Positions 36,398-44,700 of a stretch of DNA of 64,000 nucleotides are shown in pieces (the stretch's first letter is position 1; each line of letters begins with the position of its first letter). The notes under the pieces were generated by a model. The model had not been told where the DNA came from and searched no databases. It saw only the letters and a list, made by a program, of their open reading frames with translations. The stretch is taken from assembly GCA_942493145.1 (NCBI GenBank), contig OW818679.1, positions 1,798,001 through 1,862,000 on the forward strand, read 5' to 3'. Source of the stretch: ENR-C20 sp942493145 (GTDB lineage: Bacteria > Bacillota > Clostridia > Acetivibrionales > DTU013). Made by a program: the position numbers and the translations under genes.

Positions 36398-36976
36398 ATG
36401 GAAATAGCATTGGCGATATTCGCCGCTTCTATTCTTACACAAAATATTGCATTGACGTATATTCTTGGGATGTGCCCAATAATCGCACTCTCAAACAGGC
36501 TTAAAACAGCTTTTGGAATGGGTATGTCGGTAGTGTTTGTAGTTACTCTTACTGCAGTGATCAACTGGCCCGTATACAATCTTCTCCTGAAGCCCACGGG
36601 GAGTGAGATCATTTCGCTGCTGGTATTCATTATAGTAATAGCTGCAACCGTGCAGTTTCTGGAAATGGTACTGGAGAAATACTTTCAATTACTATATTCC
36701 GCCTTTGGCATATATTTGCCTTTGATAACCGTAAATTGCGTTGTACTGGCGGTTTCACTCTTTATGGTTATCAGGGAATACAGCTTTATACAAACTGTAA
36801 TATTCGCGGCGGGTTCATCCCTGGGGTGGCTGCTGGCAATAGTAGCTGTAGCAGCTATCAGGGAAAAGCTTGCACTTGTCGGCGATATTCCAAAAGGGCT
36901 CAGGGGAACCGGAATCGTAATGGTCATTTTAGGAATTTTATCACTTGGTTTTATGGGCTTTGCGGGGGTGGTGTGA
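36398..36976 (+). CDS. nqrE: Na+-NQR membrane subunit NqrE
   Basis: A 192-residue protein with six helices, antiparallel homologue of NqrD. LTYILGMCPIIALSNRLKTA, AFGIYLPLITVNC and the C-terminal GLRGTGIVMVILG with GFMGFAGV match NqrE; the cysteines of LGMCP and TVNC are the counterparts of the iron-sulfur ligands. TAGGAGGAATGAGG precedes the ATG. It overlaps no gene but nqrF starts 4 nt after its stop. Confidence 0.92.
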   Translation: MEIALAIFAASILTQNIALTYILGMCPIIALSNRLKTAFGMGMSVVFVVTLTAVINWPVYNLLLKPTGSEIISLLVFIIVIAATVQFLEMVLEKYFQLLYSAFGIYLPLITVNCVVLAVSLFMVIREYSFIQTVIFAAGSSLGWLLAIVAVAAIREKLALVGDIPKGLRGTGIVMVILGILSLGFMGFAGVV

Positions 36977-36980
36977 ATCT

Positions 36981-38060
36981 ATGAATATAATGCCATTAAT
37001 AATAATGATAGCAGTACTGGTTGGAATTTCAATTCTATTGTCAGTTGCGGATCTGGTGCTTTCCGATAATAAGGAGAAAAAGATAGTCATAAACGGTGAA
37101 CAGGAAATTGATGTGACGGGAGACGGGACACTGCTGGATCAACTGTCCATCAACAATATTTTCGTGCCGTCGGCATGTGGAGGAAAAGGCACCTGTGGTC
37201 ATTGCAAGGTGAAGGTAGTAAACGGTGGAGGTGAAGTCCTTCCAACTGAGACGGCCTTTCTTTCAAAGCAGGAAATGGAAAAGGGTATTAGGTTGGCCTG
37301 CCAGGTTAAGGTTAAGGATGATATAAATATAACTCTCCCGGAAGAGCTTCTGAACGTTCAGGAATATACGGGCAAGGTTGTTGAGATGAGAGATCTGACT
37401 AAAGAAGTCAAATTTATACGGATTGATTTGATATCACCTGGATTTATGGATTTCAAACCAGGTCAGTATGCACAAATCAAAATACCCGGCTATGATTCCT
37501 ACAGGGCTTACTCCATTGCATCTCCGCCAAGCCGTAACGACTCTCTTGATTTTATTATAAGATATGTTGAAAATGGCTTGTGCACGACATATATCCACAA
37601 GGCGCTTGAGGTGGGCGACAGCATTAAATTGACCGGCCCTTACGGTGAATTCTATCTTCGGGAAGATTCGGACAAGGATATCGTATGCATCGGGCGTAAT
37701 ACCGGGATGGCACCACTGCGCTCCATATTATATCATTTAAAGGAAAAAGACATGCCCAGGAAAGTGACATACCTGTTCGGAAACAGCTACATAGAAGACA
37801 CCTTTATGCTGGAGGAATTCAAAGAAATGGCAAAGGAGTTCCCAAATTTCGATTTCGTAACCTCCCTTTCCAGGCCAAAAGCATGCGATTGTTGGGATGG
37901 AGAGACGGGGAGGGTTACTGACGTGGTAGGAAGATGCTTTGATTCACTGGAAAACTGCGAAGCTTACCTGTGCGGCCCGGCGGTGATGCTTGATGAGGCT
38001 ACAAAGGTACTGGAAGAAAAGGGCATGAAAAAGGATTACATTTTCTACGATGAGTTTTAG
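36981..38060 (+). CDS. nqrF: NADH-oxidising subunit NqrF
   Basis: A 359-residue protein replacing the RnfB expected in an RNF operon. One N-terminal helix (residues 5-25) is followed by a plant-type [2Fe-2S] domain with Cys66, Cys72, Cys75 and Cys107. An FAD domain (RAYSIASPP) and an NADH-binding domain (GRNTGMAPLRSI, YLCGPAVMLDEA) come next, and the end DYIFYDEF is NqrF-like. NADH is therefore the electron source. The coding end and the next 24 bp are an exact tandem duplication (38044-38091) so that TCTACGATGAGTTTTAG is repeated after the stop. Confidence 0.94.
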   Translation: MNIMPLIIMIAVLVGISILLSVADLVLSDNKEKKIVINGEQEIDVTGDGTLLDQLSINNIFVPSACGGKGTCGHCKVKVVNGGGEVLPTETAFLSKQEMEKGIRLACQVKVKDDINITLPEELLNVQEYTGKVVEMRDLTKEVKFIRIDLISPGFMDFKPGQYAQIKIPGYDSYRAYSIASPPSRNDSLDFIIRYVENGLCTTYIHKALEVGDSIKLTGPYGEFYLREDSDKDIVCIGRNTGMAPLRSILYHLKEKDMPRKVTYLFGNSYIEDTFMLEEFKEMAKEFPNFDFVTSLSRPKACDCWDGETGRVTDVVGRCFDSLENCEAYLCGPAVMLDEATKVLEEKGMKKDYIFYDEF

Positions 38061-38091
38061 TCCTTATTCTACGATGAGTTTTAGTCCTTAT
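38044..38091 (+). repeat. perfect 24-bp tandem duplication spanning the nqrF stop
   Basis: Two identical 24-bp copies abut at 38067/38068; the first contains the last codons and TAG stop of nqrF, the second lies outside the gene and repeats them. Confidence 0.9.
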
Positions 38092-38171
38092 CTGCAAGGG
38101 GACATTAGTGTGACAAGGGGCGGATTTTACGATATTATTAATATAAAATCTTGTCAGTGGAAGAAGTAATT

Positions 38172-39074
38172 ATGGATATAAATTTAAAACATCTGGAGTG
38201 TTTCATTGCACTTGCGGAAACCCTTAATTTCACACAGGCTGCGGCCTCCGTATTTATAACGCAACCGGCTTTAAGCAGGTATGTTTCCGCTATGGAAGAC
38301 GAACTGGGTATCCTCCTGTTTGAGAGAGATAAGCGCTCGGTCAGGCTTACCAAGGCGGGTGAGGTTTTTCTGGAGGAAGCCCGGGTGCTGGCCGGCAATT
38401 ATGAGACGGCGATGCACAGGATGCAGCAGCTGAAAAAGGATCAGCGGGGTACATTGAAGGTTGGCTATGTCTGGGATATTTCCAAACCAAACCTTCCTCC
38501 GATAATAAACAGCTTTGAAACCAGGTATCCCGATATTGAAATCATCCTGCAGGGAAGTGACTATGTCGAGCTGCTCACAGCATTTGAAGGTGGAAAATTG
38601 GATCTTATAGTGGCTTCGCCGGAAGGTACGGAATCGTTGAAAGATATAGATTGGGTTGAGATCGAGCGTTCGGACAACTGTGCGGTCATGCATGAAAGCC
38701 ACCCAATGGCAGGCCGAAGCTCAATACATCCTATTGAGCTTGCTAATGAACCCTTCCTTGTATTGATGCACCATCCCACCTTCACAAATGAAATCAACGT
38801 TGTGGGGAAGATTTGCAGGCAACATGGTTTCCAGCCTCATGTTGTCGGGCGCTTCAAGTATGGCCCCGAGCTTTTACTTAATATTGCCTGCAACCGCGGT
38901 GTTACCATCCTTTCCGCTTCCAGCAGGGAAGGCGCGCCGGCACAGATCAGGCATGTCAGGCTGGAGGATTGTGAACCATATATACAGACGATTGTATGGA
39001 AGAAGGAAAACCACAATCCCTGTCTTCCAAATTTCATTGAAGAATGCCGTAGACATCCTGATTTGGCATTTTGA
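38172..39074 (+). CDS. LysR-family transcriptional regulator
   Basis: A 300-residue LTTR. Residues ~1-62 hold the winged helix-turn-helix (LNFTQAAASVFITQPALSRY), followed by the linker helix and a two-lobed periplasmic-binding-like effector domain (GTLKVGYVWDISKPNLPP, LDLIVASPEG). ATG 38172 gives the canonical MDINLKHLECFIALAETLNF opening. It is oriented with, not against, the genes on both sides, which is unusual for a LysR gene. It lies right before the third molybdoenzyme pair and probably controls it or the pump, with an aromatic or small acid ligand. Confidence 0.9.
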   Translation: MDINLKHLECFIALAETLNFTQAAASVFITQPALSRYVSAMEDELGILLFERDKRSVRLTKAGEVFLEEARVLAGNYETAMHRMQQLKKDQRGTLKVGYVWDISKPNLPPIINSFETRYPDIEIILQGSDYVELLTAFEGGKLDLIVASPEGTESLKDIDWVEIERSDNCAVMHESHPMAGRSSIHPIELANEPFLVLMHHPTFTNEINVVGKICRQHGFQPHVVGRFKYGPELLLNIACNRGVTILSASSREGAPAQIRHVRLEDCEPYIQTIVWKKENHNPCLPNFIEECRRHPDLAF

Positions 39075-39196
39075 ATTTTGGTATAACTCTTATAATGTTT
39101 TGGCATTTCGATTTTATACCATTTTGTTGTATGCTTGAATTGGTGGTTTTTCGCTTATATGGCTGGCCATCTATTTGATTGGAAGGGATGAATGAA

Positions 39197-42172
39197 ATGG
39201 GTACAATAGACAAGTTGCAATTTTCTGCTACAGCTTTTGCGCTGGATAAGGTTCTAAACCTGGTCGCCTTAAGATATCCCGGGTTTAAAGAGCATCTTAA
39301 GGAACGGAATATATCCGTACAATTGAAGTTGAGGGATAACACAGCCGGCCGGCTGCTAATATTTAAAAATGGATGGGTTTCAGGCAAGCAGGGGGTTTTA
39401 CCGGGCGCGGACATGTCCATGATAATGGAGGACGAGGCTACCGCAAAAAGAGTCATGGCTCTTAAACGGAACCAGCTGGATTTTGTCAATGCAGCCAAAG
39501 CGGGATCAATCATACTCCAGGGTAAAGACGAAGATACCATGTGGTTTTCAGGCCTTCTGCTGCTTGTGTTTTCTGCCGATGTCATATTCGGAAGGAAGTA
39601 CGGCGTTAATATGGGCGACGGCCTCATGAGATATACGAGCGGTACAAATGGGGGGCCGGTATTTGTCTATGTGAAGGATGACAGGATCGTACGTATCACT
39701 CCGATGGAATTCGATCAGAAGGATCCGGAGCCCTGGATCATACATGCACAGGGAAAGACCTTCAGCCCACCAAAAAGAACAACCAATGCCGCACACGGAA
39801 TGACTATAAAATCCATGATATATTCACCAGACCGCATACTTTATCCAATGAAACGTGTGGATTTCGACCCGAAGGGTGAGCGGAACCCGCAAAACCGCGG
39901 AACATCGGGATATGTAAGGATAAGCTGGGATGAAGCTCTGGATATCGTATCAGGTGAGATAAAGCGTGTCCGTACCCAGCATGGTCCGGGCGCCATTTTC
40001 AACAGTTGCGGCTCCCATCACATGTGGGGCAATGTAGGCTACTACCTGAGTGCGGCAAACCGCTTCTTCTCATGTATCGGCGCTACGAGGACACTTATGA
40101 ACCCCGACAGCTGGGAACCCTGGTACTGGGGTGCCATGCACCACTGGGGCAACAGCTCCCGTTGCGGTGGAGCCGAACCGTATTCGACGGTAGAAGATGC
40201 CCTGCAGAATGCTGAGATGATGGTCTTCTGGTCAAGCGACCCTGAGTGTACATCCGGGGTATATGCGGCACACGAAGGCACAGTCAGACGCGAATGGATA
40301 AAGGAACTCGGAATCAAGGTCGTACACATCGACCCCTACTATAACCACACAGCAGCCTTCATGGGGGGCAAGTGGATGTCGCCGAGGCCGGGCACCGATG
40401 TTACAATGGCGCTGGCCATCGCTTATGTCTGGATCACACAGGGACTTTACGACAAGGAATATGTTGCCGACCGCAGCGTCGGTTTTGATAAATGGGAGTC
40501 ATATATACTTGGCAAGGAAGATGGCATTCCCAAAACACCTGAATGGCAGGAGCTGGAATCCGGCATACCTGCAAGGGAGATAAGGGCCCTGGCCGAAGAA
40601 TGGGGCAGTAAAAGGACCTATCTGTCGCCTGGAGGAATTCCCGCCTTTGGAAGTGCAGGAAGGGCGTCTTATGGAACTGAATGGGCCCGTGCCATGGTCT
40701 GTCTTATGGCCATGCAGGGCTTCGGCAAACCGGGAGTCAATTTCGGAGGCCTGCAGTACGGTACTCCCCTGGACACGCGCTTTTACTTCCCCGGCTATGC
40801 AGAAGGCGGATTCTCGGGAGATCTGAAAACGACAGCCGCTCCTGTGAACCTGTACTCACGCATGCCCCACACTCCGAGTGTAAACTCGGCCGGACAGGCG
40901 ATACCAAGGCTTGAAATACCTGAGGCGCTTACACAACAAAGGGCAAAGGGATATATGACAGGCTTCAATTCCATGGAAGACCAGTTCATTCCCATGGGAT
41001 ATCCATCTCCGGGAATGTCGGCCGCAAGGATGTATTACAAATATGGAGGTTCGCATTTTGCAACTCAGCCCGAATCCAACAGATTCGTAAAGATGTATCA
41101 GACAGATAATCTGGAGATTGTCGTAAACCAGGCAATTTGGATGGAGGGCGAGACAAAGTTTGCAGATATCATTCTGCCGGCCTGCACCAACTTCGAGAGG
41201 TGGGATATAGGCGAGTTTGCAAACAGCGGCGGACTGCTTGACAAATCCTATCTCCAGAACAACCACCGTGTCATAAGCATCCAGCACAAGTGCATTGAAC
41301 CCCTTGGGGAATCAAAGCCCGACTTCGAAATCTTCTTTGAGGTTTCCAAGCGGCTGGGGATGGCCTCGGTCTATTGTGAAGGAAACAGCGACTATGACTG
41401 GTGCAAGCGTGTATTTGAGGCTTCGGATCTGCCACGGGAGATATCATGGAAAAAGTTTTTGAAAAAGGGATACTATGTGCCAAAACCCATGCCAGAAAAC
41501 AGGCGGGATCCGGTAGCTTACAGATGGTTTGCCGAGGATCGCATCAAGGACACGCCGGAGCTTACACCGCTGCCCTCGGAATACAAGGGCGAATATGGGA
41601 AGGGCCTTCAGACCCAATCGGGAAAATTCGAATTCGAATGTTCCTCCCTGAAACGCTTTGATCCCAATGATCCTGAGCGACCTGTAATATGCAAGTATAT
41701 TCCATCGTGGGAAGGACACCACACAACAGAACTCACTGTGAAATATCCGCTCCAGCTGATATCCCCGCATCCCCGTTACAGCTTCCACACCATGGGTGAC
41801 GGAAAGGGGAGCTTCGTGAATGATATTGAAAACCACAGGGTGCTCATCGACGGATATTATTACTGGATAGTCCGCCTGAACCCTGCCGAAGCAGAAAGAA
41901 GGAACCTTAAACATAACGAACTGGTAGAAGTGTACAATGACCGTGGATCGGTAATCTGCGCATTACATATCTCTGGCCGTATAGCCGCAGGTATGGCTCA
42001 TTCCTACGAATCCTCAGCAAAGTATGACCCCGTCGGAAAACCCGGTGAATCACCGGACAGGGGTGGTACCATGAATCTTCTGACTCCATGCCGGACGTTG
42101 ATTAAGAAGGCCCATGGGCTGGCAGGTAATTCCTGCCTTGTTGAGATTAGAAAATGGGAAGGGGGCAAATAA
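39197..42172 (+). CDS. molybdopterin oxidoreductase, transhydroxylase/dehydroxylase family, with N-terminal SCP2-like domain (copy 3)
   Basis: A 991-residue paralogue, clearly more distant from copies 1 and 2 than these are from each other. The SCP2-like domain (about 1-130) is kept (VQLKLRDNTAGRLLIF, then GADMSMIMEDEA). Active-site counterparts are His274, Tyr282, Asp304, Ser305, Trp306 and Tyr534, with the same +30 and +260 spacing as in the other copies. The pocket differs, for example DSWEPWYWG instead of DSWEGWFWG, and FGSAGRASYG instead of FGGACRTATG. ATG 39197 has GGAAGGG 9 nt upstream. No signal peptide. Own regulator (LysR) upstream implies a different inducer. Confidence 0.87.
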   Translation: MGTIDKLQFSATAFALDKVLNLVALRYPGFKEHLKERNISVQLKLRDNTAGRLLIFKNGWVSGKQGVLPGADMSMIMEDEATAKRVMALKRNQLDFVNAAKAGSIILQGKDEDTMWFSGLLLLVFSADVIFGRKYGVNMGDGLMRYTSGTNGGPVFVYVKDDRIVRITPMEFDQKDPEPWIIHAQGKTFSPPKRTTNAAHGMTIKSMIYSPDRILYPMKRVDFDPKGERNPQNRGTSGYVRISWDEALDIVSGEIKRVRTQHGPGAIFNSCGSHHMWGNVGYYLSAANRFFSCIGATRTLMNPDSWEPWYWGAMHHWGNSSRCGGAEPYSTVEDALQNAEMMVFWSSDPECTSGVYAAHEGTVRREWIKELGIKVVHIDPYYNHTAAFMGGKWMSPRPGTDVTMALAIAYVWITQGLYDKEYVADRSVGFDKWESYILGKEDGIPKTPEWQELESGIPAREIRALAEEWGSKRTYLSPGGIPAFGSAGRASYGTEWARAMVCLMAMQGFGKPGVNFGGLQYGTPLDTRFYFPGYAEGGFSGDLKTTAAPVNLYSRMPHTPSVNSAGQAIPRLEIPEALTQQRAKGYMTGFNSMEDQFIPMGYPSPGMSAARMYYKYGGSHFATQPESNRFVKMYQTDNLEIVVNQAIWMEGETKFADIILPACTNFERWDIGEFANSGGLLDKSYLQNNHRVISIQHKCIEPLGESKPDFEIFFEVSKRLGMASVYCEGNSDYDWCKRVFEASDLPREISWKKFLKKGYYVPKPMPENRRDPVAYRWFAEDRIKDTPELTPLPSEYKGEYGKGLQTQSGKFEFECSSLKRFDPNDPERPVICKYIPSWEGHHTTELTVKYPLQLISPHPRYSFHTMGDGKGSFVNDIENHRVLIDGYYYWIVRLNPAEAERRNLKHNELVEVYNDRGSVICALHISGRIAAGMAHSYESSAKYDPVGKPGESPDRGGTMNLLTPCRTLIKKAHGLAGNSCLVEIRKWEGGK

Positions 42173-42174
42173 TG

Positions 42175-43020
42175 ATGAAAAGATGGCATATGATCATAGA
42201 TCTTGAAAAATGCATAGGATGTTATAATTGCCTGATGGCCTGCAAGGACGAGCATGTAGGTAATGAATGGAAGCCATATACGCTTTCGCAAAAAAGGCAT
42301 GATCAGAAGTGGATAAACCCCGAGCTCAGGGAAAGGGGACAACATCCGGTAATAGATGTCGCCTACCTACCCAGGCTGTGCCAGCACTGTGAAGATGCCC
42401 ATTGCGCCAAAACCGCTCCGGATGCTGTAAAAACCAGACAGGACGGAATAGTACTCTTTGATATCGATAAATCCAGGAATAAGGAGTACCTGGTAAATGC
42501 CTGTCCTTATGGTGCGGTTTCATGGAACGAAGAACGTGGAGTACCTCAGAAGTGCACCTTCTGCGCACATTTGCTGGATAAGGGCTGGGAAAAGCCACGT
42601 TGTGTCCAGGCATGCCCTCTGGGAGCCCTTCGTGCTCTGAATATGGAAGAGAGCGAGTTTGACAGGATGGTAAAAGAGGAGAAACTCGAACAGTTAAAAC
42701 CTCAGCTGGGTAAGAAAACCGGTGTGTGGTACAAGAACCTGTACCGTTATAACAAGTGCTTCCTGGCTGGAAGTATCGCATTCATGGATGGTGACATTGA
42801 AAGATGTGCCAAAGACTGCATGGTTACACTCATGAAGGATGGTGCTGTGCTGGGACTGCTAAGCGCGGACAGCTACGGGGAATTCAAGTTCGACAGGCTG
42901 GAACCCGACAGCGGATCATACACACTGGTGTTTCAACTTGAGGGATACGAGAAGCAGGCCATGGATGTGGTGCTGGCCGAAAGCAGGAGCATTGGAACTG
43001 TAAACCTGAAGAAGATATAA
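42175..43020 (+). CDS. transhydroxylase-type iron-sulfur small subunit (copy 3)
   Basis: A 281-residue partner of copy 3 with the same twelve-cysteine, three-cluster layout (CIGCYNCLMAC, CQHCEDAHC, NACPYG, CTFCAHLL, PRCVQACPLG) and the C-terminal transthyretin-like domain (CMVTLMKDGAVLG, YGEFKFDRLEPDSG). The large-subunit stop TAA shares its last base with ATG 42172; ATG 42175 gives the MKRW start that aligns with MKKW of the other copies. It precedes the late menaquinone genes without a visible terminator, so these may be cotranscribed. Confidence 0.9.
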   Translation: MKRWHMIIDLEKCIGCYNCLMACKDEHVGNEWKPYTLSQKRHDQKWINPELRERGQHPVIDVAYLPRLCQHCEDAHCAKTAPDAVKTRQDGIVLFDIDKSRNKEYLVNACPYGAVSWNEERGVPQKCTFCAHLLDKGWEKPRCVQACPLGALRALNMEESEFDRMVKEEKLEQLKPQLGKKTGVWYKNLYRYNKCFLAGSIAFMDGDIERCAKDCMVTLMKDGAVLGLLSADSYGEFKFDRLEPDSGSYTLVFQLEGYEKQAMDVVLAESRSIGTVNLKKI

Positions 43021-43048
43021 ACATGAAGAAAACTTAAACCGGAGAAGG

Positions 43049-43603
43049 GTGGAGACCTTGGCAAATAATACGGCAAATAATACAGCAAATAATACGGTAA
43101 ATGAATATTTACAATCTGGAATAAAAAAAGTAGATAATTTATTGGAAGAGGACTATTTACTGCTGGATAGCCTGAAGATGCCTGCTATGGGTGAGGAGGA
43201 AAAGCATTCCATTCCGTCAGTTGTCTTTGAGGCTTCACGCAGACATATGGGGGCTACTTCAGATTACCCGGAAAGGTATTCTGATTGCCCGGAAAGAGCT
43301 GCTTCAGATTTCCCGGCAAAGGTTGTTTGTCTTGCTGCCGCATGTCAATGTTTTTACCTGTTCAGAAGGTTTCACTATGACAGGGATTGGAATCCAGCTC
43401 TTTCAGTGTTGCTGGGAGATTACTTTTCAAGCCGGTTTTCATATTTCCTTGTTGAACTGGACATTACGGATTTAACCCAAAAATTCTCGGATTTTTTACA
43501 ATGGGACTGTGAAAAAGCCATGACTGGTGTTATGAGCTTTCCGGATAAGGAATACGCACTTTTCTGCCGGACCCTGTGCGAGGTGGTGAACTGTGATGAT
43601 TAA
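43049..43603 (+). CDS. hepS: probable heptaprenyl diphosphate synthase component I (HepS-like)
   Basis: A 184-residue protein with weak but specific similarity to the small, non-catalytic subunit of heterodimeric prenyl synthases. LSVLLGDYFSSRFSYFLVEL, then DITDLTQKFSDF, parallels the LTVLAGDYYSGLYY...GDI block of Bacillus HepS. The upstream CLAAACQCFYLF segment corresponds to its helix. No DDxxD motif, as expected for component I. The N-terminus starts with a NNTA repeat (in-frame expansion). The start is doubtful: GTG 43049 or TTG 43058. It overlaps the catalytic subunit gene at its 3' end, which supports the call strongly. Confidence 0.68.
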   Translation: METLANNTANNTANNTVNEYLQSGIKKVDNLLEEDYLLLDSLKMPAMGEEEKHSIPSVVFEASRRHMGATSDYPERYSDCPERAASDFPAKVVCLAAACQCFYLFRRFHYDRDWNPALSVLLGDYFSSRFSYFLVELDITDLTQKFSDFLQWDCEKAMTGVMSFPDKEYALFCRTLCEVVNCDD

Positions 43604-44657
43604 CACTATTGTTACGAAACAACTGTTACACAGGTATGGGTTAAACGGTTTGGCAGATGAGCTTAAGCAGTTGCAGGATTATCTTGATACGCAGATAATA
43701 CTAAACAACAAGGATGTGTCAGTTAAGCTTCACAAGCTGCTCTCATCAGGTGGAAAGAGGCTGCGTCCCTCGCTGGCATATATATCCGCCGGGATTGCGG
43801 ATGAGCTGTTTGGAATAGAGACAGGTGCAGAAGTTCCCGATGTAGAAGGTCCAAGTGCAGAAATGGAAGCGAATGGGGAGAAAATTCTTACCCTGATGAT
43901 AATGCTGGAACTGATGCATACCGCTTCCCTCATACACGATGATGTCATCGACGGTGCACCACTGCGCAGAGGTTTACCCACACTGCACATGACGAACGGC
44001 GAGCATACAGCCGTACATTGCGGCGATTTCATACTCGGAAAGACCATGGGGTTGCTGGATGCCTTTTCGGATACACCTATAAACCGTATGCTGGTGAATA
44101 CCTCAAAAGAAATGTGCCTGGGCGAAATATGCCAGATGCAAAGCGCTTTCAGCTTTGAACTGCAAACCGAAGAAAGCTATTTTCAGCAGATAAAAAGGAA
44201 AACTGCATTGCTGCTGGCCGACAGCTGCCACACAGGTGCAATTGTAGGAGGGTTGCCGCTGGAGTTGCAGGATGCACTTCGGGATTTTGGCTATAACGTC
44301 GGCATGGCTTTCCAGCTTACGGACGACATTCTGGATTTTACAGGTGACAAGTCCTTTGGAAAGGCAATCGGACAGGATATGCGTCTGGGAATATTCACAC
44401 TGCCGTTGTTGCATGCCTTCGGGCATCACCCTGAGAGGGAGAAGCTGATCAGGATTGCAGAGAAAAGAAACAAAAGTGAATCGGATATGTCGTTTTTATT
44501 AGAAGGGATTGAAATGACCGGGGGCCTGGCGTATACACAGGAAGTGGCAGACCGTTTCAAGCAAAAGGCAATGGACTCTCTGGTCAGCCTTCCGGAGGGA
44601 AGTTCGAAAAGAGCGCTGTTACAGATAGCGGAAAAGACAACCGACAGAAGACAGTGA
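43596..44657 (+). CDS. hepT: polyprenyl diphosphate synthase, catalytic subunit (HepT-like)
   Basis: A 353-residue trans-isoprenyl diphosphate synthase. The first aspartate-rich motif is SLIHDDVIDGAPLRRG, the second FQLTDDILDFTGD; GGKRLRPSLAYI is the substrate-binding lysine/arginine block. With the HepS-like partner it should extend farnesyl diphosphate to a C30-C40 chain for the menaquinone tail. An insertion of ~20 residues (GIETGAEVPDVEGPSAEME) precedes the DDxxD helix. GTG 43593 is an alternative start. The stop of the hepS-like gene lies 8 bases inside this gene. Confidence 0.9.
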   Translation: MINTIVTKQLLHRYGLNGLADELKQLQDYLDTQIILNNKDVSVKLHKLLSSGGKRLRPSLAYISAGIADELFGIETGAEVPDVEGPSAEMEANGEKILTLMIMLELMHTASLIHDDVIDGAPLRRGLPTLHMTNGEHTAVHCGDFILGKTMGLLDAFSDTPINRMLVNTSKEMCLGEICQMQSAFSFELQTEESYFQQIKRKTALLLADSCHTGAIVGGLPLELQDALRDFGYNVGMAFQLTDDILDFTGDKSFGKAIGQDMRLGIFTLPLLHAFGHHPEREKLIRIAEKRNKSESDMSFLLEGIEMTGGLAYTQEVADRFKQKAMDSLVSLPEGSSKRALLQIAEKTTDRRQ

Positions 44658-44700
44658 AATCAAAAACATTCGAAGGATTATATAGGAGAATAATATTAAA

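Noticed and set aside
32490..38060. Plain RNF operon
   Set aside because: RnfB is absent, the last gene is an NqrF with NADH and FAD domains, and the B, D and E subunits carry NQR-type motifs.
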